Source: Methylovirgula sp. (GTDB taxonomy: Bacteria; Pseudomonadota; Alphaproteobacteria; Rhizobiales; Beijerinckiaceae). From it: DNA of 5,748 bases. A model generated the notes under the pieces. That model had not been told where the DNA came from. It searched no databases and worked only from the letters and a program-made list of their open reading frames with translations. Both the position numbers and the translations under genes were made by a program. Location of the stretch: positions 1 to 5,748 of the forward strand of contig JASHVQ010000186.1 of the NCBI GenBank assembly GCA_030044485.1, written 5' to 3'. This document shows, in pieces, positions 4,698-5,748 of the stretch; the stretch's first letter is position 1, and each line of letters begins with the position of its first letter.

Positions 4698-5748
4698 TTG
4701 AGCGCGCATCTTGCGGTGGCCGACAAGCTGCGGCGGCTTCTGTTTCTGCTGAGGCCCGAGACCGCCCACGGGATCACGCTTAAGGCGCTGTCGCTCGTCC
4801 GCCTTCCGCCATCCGCGCCGGACGACCCGCGCCTCTCGGTCGAGGCCTTTGGTCTTCATTTTCCGAACCCGATCGGTCTCGCCGCCGGCTTCGACAAGAA
4901 CGGCGAGGCGGTCGATGCGCTCTTTGCTCTCGGCTTCGGGTTTGCCGAAATCGGCACGGTGACGCCGCTGCCTCAGGCAGGCAACCCGCGCCCGCGCCTG
5001 TTCCGCTTGCGCAAAGATCGGGCTGTCGTCAACCGCCTGGGCTTCAACAGCGCCGGCCATGCAGCGGTGCACCGAAGGCTTGCGGCGCGCGCCGGCCGGC
5101 CCGGCATCATCGCCGTCAATCTCGGCGCCAACCGCGACAGCCAGGATCGCATTGCCGACTATGTCGCCGGCATCAAGGCCTTCGCCGATCTCGCGCAGAT
5201 GTTGATCGTCAACATTTCCTCGCCCAACACGCCCGGCTTACGCGATCTGCAAGGCCAGCGGGAACTCAACGATCTCTTGCCCCGCTTGCTCGCGGCGCGC
5301 GACATCGCGCCCGAACGGCGGCCGCTCATCGTCAAGATCGCTCCCGACCTCACGGAAGACGAACTCGACGGCATTATCCGCGTCTGCCGCGCCTGCAAGA
5401 TCGACGGTCTCGCTATTTCCAACACGACGCTGGCGCGGCCCGAAGATCTCGTCGAAGTGGCGAAGGCCAGGGAAGCCGGCGGCCTTTCCGGCCGGCCGCT
5501 CTTCACACTTTCGACGCGGCTCCTGGCGCAAGCCTATCTGCGCGTCGAGAACCAATTTCCGCTGATCGGCATCGGCGGCGTCGAAGACGCGGCCACGGCC
5601 TTTGCGAAAATCGAAGCCGGGGCAAGTCTCGTCGAGCTTTATTCCGCGCTCGTCTTCGAAGGTCCGCGGCGCGTCGATGAAATCAAGCGCGGACTTGTCG
5701 GCAGATTGGATAAAGCCGGACTCTCGCGGCTTAAGGATGCGCGCGGCA
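4698..5748 (+). CDS. pyrD: Dihydroorotate dehydrogenase (quinone), class 2, 3' end cut by window
   Basis: PyrD oxidises dihydroorotate to orotate, the fourth step of pyrimidine synthesis, passing electrons through FMN to membrane quinone. The window holds 350 codons; E. coli PyrD has 336, so only a short C-terminal tail should be missing. The N-terminal helix pair typical of class 2 enzymes is present ([20 protein letters not shown], 11-30). Then come [14 protein letters not shown] (57-70), EIGTVTP (84-90), RLFRL (100-104), VNRLGFNS (111-118), NLGANRDS (141-148), [15 protein letters not shown] with catalytic base S175, KIAPDL (213-218), SNTTL (241-245), GGLSGRPL (261-268), IGIGGV (290-295) and [10 protein letters not shown] (308-317). 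No ATG is in frame after the stop at 4617-4619. TTG at 4698 is preferred because it overlaps the TGA of the small upstream frame; GTG at 4716 also gives a plausible N-terminus. Neither has a Shine-Dalgarno sequence. Confidence 0.95.
   Translation, partial: MSAHLAVADKLRRLLFLLRPETAHGITLKALSLVRLPPSAPDDPRLSVEAFGLHFPNPIGLAAGFDKNGEAVDALFALGFGFAEIGTVTPLPQAGNPRPRLFRLRKDRAVVNRLGFNSAGHAAVHRRLAARAGRPGIIAVNLGANRDSQDRIADYVAGIKAFADLAQMLIVNISSPNTPGLRDLQGQRELNDLLPRLLAARDIAPERRPLIVKIAPDLTEDELDGIIRVCRACKIDGLAISNTTLARPEDLVEVAKAREAGGLSGRPLFTLSTRLLAQAYLRVENQFPLIGIGGVEDAATAFAKIEAGASLVELYSALVFEGPRRVDEIKRGLVGRLDKAGLSRLKDARG

Larger units (their letters stand above)
4603..4701 (+). pseudogene. 32-codon frame overlapping the pyrD start; possible internally deleted DUF952 gene
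   Basis: The frame starts MELIHKIVP and ends [14 protein letters not shown]. It has GAGGAA ten bases before its ATG, and its TGA (4699-4701) overlaps the TTG proposed as the pyrD start (4698-4700), an arrangement typical of translational coupling. From memory, DUF952 proteins of about 110-120 residues begin with a (L/I)IYKI(V/C)P-like motif and end with a PLPLG..G.H.FP-like motif, and their genes often sit directly before pyrD in alphaproteobacteria. The two ends of this frame resemble those two motifs, with the middle missing, so a remnant produced by an in-frame internal deletion is a reasonable reading. Alternatives are a genuine leader peptide or a chance frame. The resemblance was judged by eye only. 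Confidence 0.35.

Noticed and set aside
4614..5072. Minus-strand open frame over the pyrD 5' region
   Set aside because: It is opposite the well-conserved PyrD N-terminus and its product is Arg-rich with no domain.

Overview
This is an ordinary-looking chromosomal housekeeping segment of a GC-rich bacterium. The protein sequences point to an alphaproteobacterium, most likely Hyphomicrobiales (rhizobia and methylotroph relatives). The clues are a sigma-70 factor with a long acidic insert, a primase that begins MRFPASFLDEL and has no zinc ligands, and a class 2 dihydroorotate dehydrogenase. A family-level placement such as Beijerinckiaceae is only a guess.

Layout: the left two thirds is on the minus strand. 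It holds dnaG (primase, 3574 to 1655) followed, after a 266-base gap, by rpoD (primary sigma factor, starting at 1388 and running off the left edge after 462 codons). This is the dnaG-rpoD part of the macromolecular synthesis operon, with no rpsU upstream of dnaG. The gap contains two hairpins and an unattached strong Shine-Dalgarno sequence, but no convincing gene. The right third is on the plus strand. panB (ketopantoate hydroxymethyltransferase, 3680-4492) is divergent from dnaG across 105 bases. It is followed by about 205 bases of unusual sequence and then by pyrD (dihydroorotate dehydrogenase, from about 4698, running off the right edge close to its natural end).

The four genes serve replication priming, transcription initiation, pantothenate/CoA synthesis and pyrimidine synthesis. 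They look like a conserved growth-related neighbourhood, not a dedicated system, and I see no mobile element, CRISPR array, tRNA, rRNA or defence system.

The most unusual part is 4512-4701. Four tandem copies of a 17-base unit are followed by a 32-codon reading frame with its own Shine-Dalgarno sequence. Its stop codon overlaps the likely TTG start of pyrD (TTGA), and the same stretch can fold into two adjacent strong hairpins. The small protein resembles, from memory, the first and last parts of DUF952-family proteins, whose genes often precede pyrD in alphaproteobacteria. It may therefore be an internally deleted remnant that still couples translation to pyrD. The primase without zinc ligands and a shortened PanB loop are secondary points of interest.
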